Below are positions 59,662-64,000 of a stretch of DNA of 64,000 nt, piece by piece. Positions within the stretch are counted from its first letter, which is position 1, and each line of letters begins with the position of its first letter. The stretch is from Cupriavidus sp. WGlv3 (GTDB lineage Bacteria; Pseudomonadota; Gammaproteobacteria; Burkholderiales; Burkholderiaceae): the NCBI RefSeq assembly GCF_023952475.1, contig NZ_JALHRX010000015.1:91426-155425 (forward strand). The letters run 5' to 3'. Under the pieces are notes generated by a model that was not told the DNA's origin, made no database searches, and saw only the letters and a program-made list of their open reading frames with translations. The position numbers and the translations under genes are program-made.

Positions 59662-60459
59662 CTAGCCGCCCTCGTCCCTGGGCCAGAAGGTGATCAGGAT
59701 GTTGGACGGCGCCACGCCGTTGCTGTCGCGCGGCAGCGGGTCGGAGCGCTGCACCGCGCGCAGCACCGCGTTGTCCCAGCCGGCATTGCCGCTGGACTTG
59801 GCAAGCCGCGTCGATAGCAGCGAGCCGTCGGGCGCCATGTGCACGGCCACCACCGCCGCCGGATTGCCGGCGACATCCTCGTTGAAGATGATGTTGGGCT
59901 TGACCCGCTGGCGCACGCGCTCGGCATAGCCCGAGGACGGCCTGGCCGACGATCCCGAGCCGGCCCCGGTGTTGGCCGCGGCGCCGGCACCGCCCGCCTG
60001 CGCGCGCAGGCGCGCCAGTTCGGCCTGGCGCTCGGCATTGCTGGCCTGGCGCTCGGCATTGCTGGCCTGGCGCTGCGCTTCCGCGGCCTTGCGTTGCGCC
60101 TCCTTGCGCGCCGCGTCGGCGCGGGCCTGGCTTTCGCGCTGCCGCTGCTGTTCGGCCTCACGTTGAGCCTCGCGCTCGGCCTGCCTGGCCTTGCGCTGCT
60201 TTTCCTGCAGCGAGATATCGGCGTCTTCCTCCTCGACGGGCTGCGGCGTCGGCGCGGGCTTGACCACAGGTTCCGGCGCGGTGGCCTCGGGGACGGGCTC
60301 CCACAGCTCCGCCGCGACCCCGGTGGGCACGGCATTGCGCCAGCGCACGCCGTAGTACAGCAGGGCCCCCAGCAACAGGTGCATGAGCAGGGCCAGCAGG
60401 AAGCAGGTCAGCGTGCGCCGCTCGCGCACGGGCTGGTAGGGATAGGCGGCGGTCTGCAT
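59662..60459 (-). CDS. TolA/TonB-like energy-transducing protein
   Basis: 265 residues: cytoplasmic start, one transmembrane helix (about 17-36), Pro-rich stretch, then a long Gln/Arg/Ala/Glu helical region of 7-residue repeats (QASNAER) and a C-terminal TonB/TolA-type domain (N-I-I-F-N-E-D, P-A-A-V-V-A-V-H-M). This is TolA architecture, but tolQ, tolR, tolB and pal are absent, so it is a stand-alone paralog. ATG 60459 has AAGGAC upstream. Confidence 0.83.
   Translation of the reverse strand: MQTAAYPYQPVRERRTLTCFLLALLMHLLLGALLYYGVRWRNAVPTGVAAELWEPVPEATAPEPVVKPAPTPQPVEEEDADISLQEKQRKARQAEREAQREAEQQRQRESQARADAARKEAQRKAAEAQRQASNAERQASNAERQAELARLRAQAGGAGAAANTGAGSGSSARPSSGYAERVRQRVKPNIIFNEDVAGNPAAVVAVHMAPDGSLLSTRLAKSSGNAGWDNAVLRAVQRSDPLPRDSNGVAPSNILITFWPRDEGG
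60028..60090. repeat. 21-base tandem repeats in the TolA-like helix
   Basis: Three near-perfect 21-base units (CTGGCGCTCGGCATTGCTGGC-type on the plus strand) encode QASNAER repeats of the minus-strand gene. They mark expansion of the coiled-coil domain. Edges are approximate. Confidence 0.6.
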
Positions 60460-60587
60460 GGTCCTTGGAGGCGGCGGAAACCAGGCCATTTCATTCTATG
60501 AGGCGCAACCGCATCAACCAAGTGCAAGGACGGTAGGGGCGGCGCCTGCCGGTGTCTCGCCAAAGGCACGGCAGGGCCGCGCCGGCT

Positions 60588-60956
60588 TCAGCCCCTGGTG
60601 AAGATCTCGAGGAAGTGCTTGCTGGGATCCTCGAAATAGATGCGCCGGCCACCGTCATCGGTATTGACCTCGCCGGGGCGGTGCCGGTACGGGTCGGCCC
60701 AGTACGTGAGCTGGTGCGCGCGGACCCGCGCAAAACCGTGGTCGAACTCGGCATCGCTGACCAGGAAGGCATAGTGCTGCATGGCGATCTCGCCCTGCGC
60801 GTCCATGAAATCGAGGGTCACGCCGTTGTCGAGCGCCACGCCGAGGAAGGGCCCGAACGGCTCGGCCGGCGGGCGGCCCAGGACCTCGCACAGGAAGTCG
60901 GCCGAGACCTGCTTGTCGTGAGAGAAGACGATGGTGTGGTTGAGCTGGATGGCCAT
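60588..60956 (-). CDS. VOC family (glyoxalase/dioxygenase-fold) protein
   Basis: 122 residues with a single VOC unit: L-N-H-T-I-V-F near residue 5-11 and a C-terminal I-Y-F-E-D-P-S-K-H-F-L-E-I-F with a Glu metal-ligand candidate. These proteins bind metals for isomerase, dioxygenase or resistance roles. The partner or substrate is unknown. It follows the TetR gene by 87 bases on the same strand, so cotranscription is possible. Confidence 0.85.
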   Translation of the reverse strand: MAIQLNHTIVFSHDKQVSADFLCEVLGRPPAEPFGPFLGVALDNGVTLDFMDAQGEIAMQHYAFLVSDAEFDHGFARVRAHQLTYWADPYRHRPGEVNTDDGGRRIYFEDPSKHFLEIFTRG

Positions 60957-61043
60957 GTCGCAATCTCCGTGCTTGGATCAACGCCGGGGAACAACGCTGC
61001 CTCCAGCGTACAAGGATTTTGCGCGCGGTGCCCGGCGCTCCGG

Positions 61044-61739
61044 TCAGGCGCCGTCCAGCTTCCTCAGCGCCGCGCCGACTTCGCCGTGGAAGGCGCGCAG
61101 CGCCTCCAGTTCGAGATTCGCCGGCTGCAGCGCGGGCCACAGGAGTGCCACCATGCCCGCCGCGGTCTTGTCGATATCGACCTCGCGCTCGCGCGCGATG
61201 GCATCCCACAGGATATGCTCCATCGGCCCCAGGATGGCGGAGCGCAGCAGGCTCAGCGGCAGGTCGGCGCGAATCTCGCCCTGTTCGCGGCCGCGCGCCA
61301 GCAGTTCCATCAGCGGTGCCGTATAGCGCCGCTGCAGCGGCACGAATTCCTGCCCCAGGTCCGGACCTTTGGCCCGTCCTTCCGACAGCACCAGCGCGCA
61401 CAGCCCGGTGCCCTGGATCAGGAACAGGCGCAGGTGCGTCTTCACGTAGAACGCCAGCTGGGCCCTGGTGCTCTGATCGCGCGGCATGCCGCGCTCGACC
61501 GCGTCGATGATTTCGTCGTACCAGTCCTCGATGACCCGCACGCACAGCTTGCGCTTGCTTTGGAAGTATGTGAACACCGTGGCCTCGGACACGCCCAGGC
61601 GCTGGGCAATCTCGGTGGTGGTGGTCTTGTCGTAGCCCAGTTCGGCGAACACCTCCCGGCTGACGCGCAGGATGTCGCGGACGCGTTGTTCCGCCCTGGC
61701 ACCGGACGGGACCCGGCGGGTGGCGGCGTTGTCTTCCAT
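61044..61739 (-). CDS. TetR family regulator
   Basis: 231 residues: N-terminal helix-turn-helix (T-T-T-T-E-I-A-Q-R-L-G-V-S-E-A-T-V-F-T-Y-F) and a C-terminal ligand domain. It is divergent from an acyl-CoA ligase gene, with two TTGAG-N5-CTCAA dyads in the 342-base gap, so it probably represses that operon and perhaps itself, with an acyl-CoA as likely inducer by analogy with FadR-like TetR proteins. Confidence 0.9.
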   Translation of the reverse strand: MEDNAATRRVPSGARAEQRVRDILRVSREVFAELGYDKTTTTEIAQRLGVSEATVFTYFQSKRKLCVRVIEDWYDEIIDAVERGMPRDQSTRAQLAFYVKTHLRLFLIQGTGLCALVLSEGRAKGPDLGQEFVPLQRRYTAPLMELLARGREQGEIRADLPLSLLRSAILGPMEHILWDAIAREREVDIDKTAAGMVALLWPALQPANLELEALRAFHGEVGAALRKLDGA

Positions 61740-61869
61740 GATGTCGGATCCCCGGCAGGCGAAAGCGCGAATGATAGGCCGTACCCGGTGCAGGGCGCGG
61801 AACTGCGGCTGCGCGGACCAGTCGGTCGCGGCGCAATGCCGTCACATCGTACTCCATTTCGACCCGAAG

Positions 61870-61884
61870 TTGAGTTAGCCTCAA
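61870..61884. promoter_or_regulatory. TetR-operator candidate 1, TTGAG-TTAGC-CTCAA
   Basis: A perfect 5-base inverted repeat with 5-base spacer, 131 bases before the TetR start. The same arms and spacer start recur 164 bases away. Confidence 0.55.
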
Positions 61885-62033
61885 ATTAATGTTGAATTTT
61901 CCGGCTGCGCCGTATACCTTTCCGTCATTCCGATGTGACGAGACCGGAAGCCGATCGGTTACCCGGCAGCACTGACAGCAGCTTCACGGGGTTAACCCTG
62001 AACGGGTGAATCACCCCGGCGATATTCGTGACC

Positions 62034-62054
62034 TTGAGTTGTGCTCAACTCAAG
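62034..62054. promoter_or_regulatory. TetR-operator candidate 2, TTGAG-TTGTG-CTCAA within a larger dyad
   Basis: The same dyad as at 61870, here with an added arm: CTTGAGTT at 62033-62040 also pairs with AACTCAAG at 62047-62054. It ends 27 bases before the ligase ATG, so binding would block transcription, or the RNA hairpin could affect translation. Confidence 0.6.
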
Positions 62055-62081
62055 TCGAAACCGAGCGCTTTGGAGACAACG

Positions 62082-63806
<1,725 letters not shown>

Positions 63807-63863
63807 GCTCCGGGCCCGACAGATAAACCCTACACAACCGATAACCGACTGCCCGAGGCCCCT

Positions 63864-64000
63864 ATGGCGGTAATTGAAACCAAGCTGAACGCCCGCTCCG
63901 AGTCGTTCAGGACCAATGCGCAGGCAATGCAGGATCTGGTTGCCGACCTGCAGGAAAAGATCGCAAAGCTAGCCGAAGGCGGCGGCGCGGCCGCGCGCGA
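63864..64000 (+). CDS. Start of an acyl-CoA carboxyltransferase, methylcrotonyl-CoA carboxylase-like
   Basis: Only the first 45 residues are in the window (MAVIETKLNARSESF...), and the right edge cuts the gene. The N-terminus, with L-V-A-D-L-Q-E-K-I near residue 25-33, resembles the beta subunit of methylcrotonyl-CoA carboxylase (LiuB/MccB) of leucine degradation. It lies 57 bases after the acyl-CoA ligase gene. Confidence 0.65.
   Translation, partial: MAVIETKLNARSESFRTNAQAMQDLVADLQEKIAKLAEGGGAAAR

Larger units (their letters stand above)
61740..62081. other. 342-base divergent intergenic region between TetR and acyl-CoA ligase genes
   Basis: No gene is visible. It holds two copies of a 15-base dyad (61870-61884, 62034-62048), a weak promoter-like pair (TTGAAT at 61892, TATACC at 61913, 15-base spacer) and two further palindromes, GGGTTAACCC at 61989-61998 and GGGTGA-A-TCACCC at 62004-62016. 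The ligase ribosome-binding site TGGAGA is at 62071-62076. Confidence 0.5.

Noticed and set aside
61892..61918. Promoter TTGAAT/TATACC for the ligase
   Set aside because: The 15-base spacer is short, so it is only noted inside the intergenic entry.

Overview
The window is very GC-rich, densely coded bacterial chromosome. Gene content and order fit a betaproteobacterium of the Burkholderiaceae, most likely Cupriavidus or a close relative: ygfZ divergent from mltG-tmk-holB-pilZ-tatD-ankyrin, MoxR/BatD-type clusters, Avi_7169/Avi_7170-type carboxymuconolactone-decarboxylase (CMD) genes, and an acyl-CoA ligase ahead of a methylcrotonyl-CoA carboxylase-like gene. The genus is inferred from gene content, not from an alignment. 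I saw no tRNA, rRNA, insertion sequence, prophage or CRISPR array. Most long open frames opposite genes are GC-rich shadows and were left out.

Layout. 1-7.6 kb: housekeeping block (NRDE protein, YgfZ, MltG, Tmk, HolB, PilZ, GNAT, TatD, exported ankyrin protein, DUF1232). 7.6-13.4 kb: EgtB-like sulfoxide synthase, AzoR with a divergent LysR gene, DoxX, a DUF4136 lipoprotein and a REC-EAL phosphodiesterase. 13.6-17.2 kb: a long FtsK translocase and a cupin. 17.2-24.0 kb: an accessory metabolic island with a LysR-flavoprotein-CMD-CMD operon, a substrate-binding-protein/permease fusion and a MocR regulator. 24.1-28.6 kb: a triheme cytochrome c with a Tat-exported spermidine-dehydrogenase-like flavoprotein, then an acyltransferase. 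28.7-35.3 kb: envelope genes including an outer-membrane channel, a BamA-like barrel, an anchored formylglycine-generating enzyme, a HAD lipoprotein and a sulfatase lipoprotein. 35.4-44.7 kb: a membrane protein fused to a spermidine-synthase fold, running by overlap into MoxR-DUF58-DUF4381-VWA-VWA/TPR-BatD. 44.7-47.4 kb: an AspT-type carrier and a class II glutamine amidotransferase. 47.4-58.1 kb, minus strand: RpoD-like sigma factor, DUF2760, two unequal Hsp70 proteins, an exported isoaspartyl methyltransferase and a second membrane spermidine-synthase-fold protein. 58.4-64 kb: Lrp, thiol dioxygenase, TolA/TonB-like protein, VOC protein, and a TetR gene divergent from an acyl-CoA ligase and the start of a carboxyltransferase.

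The least explained parts are two candidate systems. One is the minus-strand block at 47-58 kb, which joins a second-type sigma-70 factor to an Hsp70 pair with no J-protein or nucleotide-exchange factor and to a protein-repair methyltransferase. The other is the envelope block at 31-44.7 kb, which joins a sulfatase and its own activating enzyme to a membrane spermidine-synthase-like protein and a MoxR/VWA machine. The best regulatory signals are two near-identical dyads between the TetR gene and the acyl-CoA ligase, an inverted repeat between azoR and its LysR gene, and an inverted repeat upstream of the dioxygenase-lrp pair.
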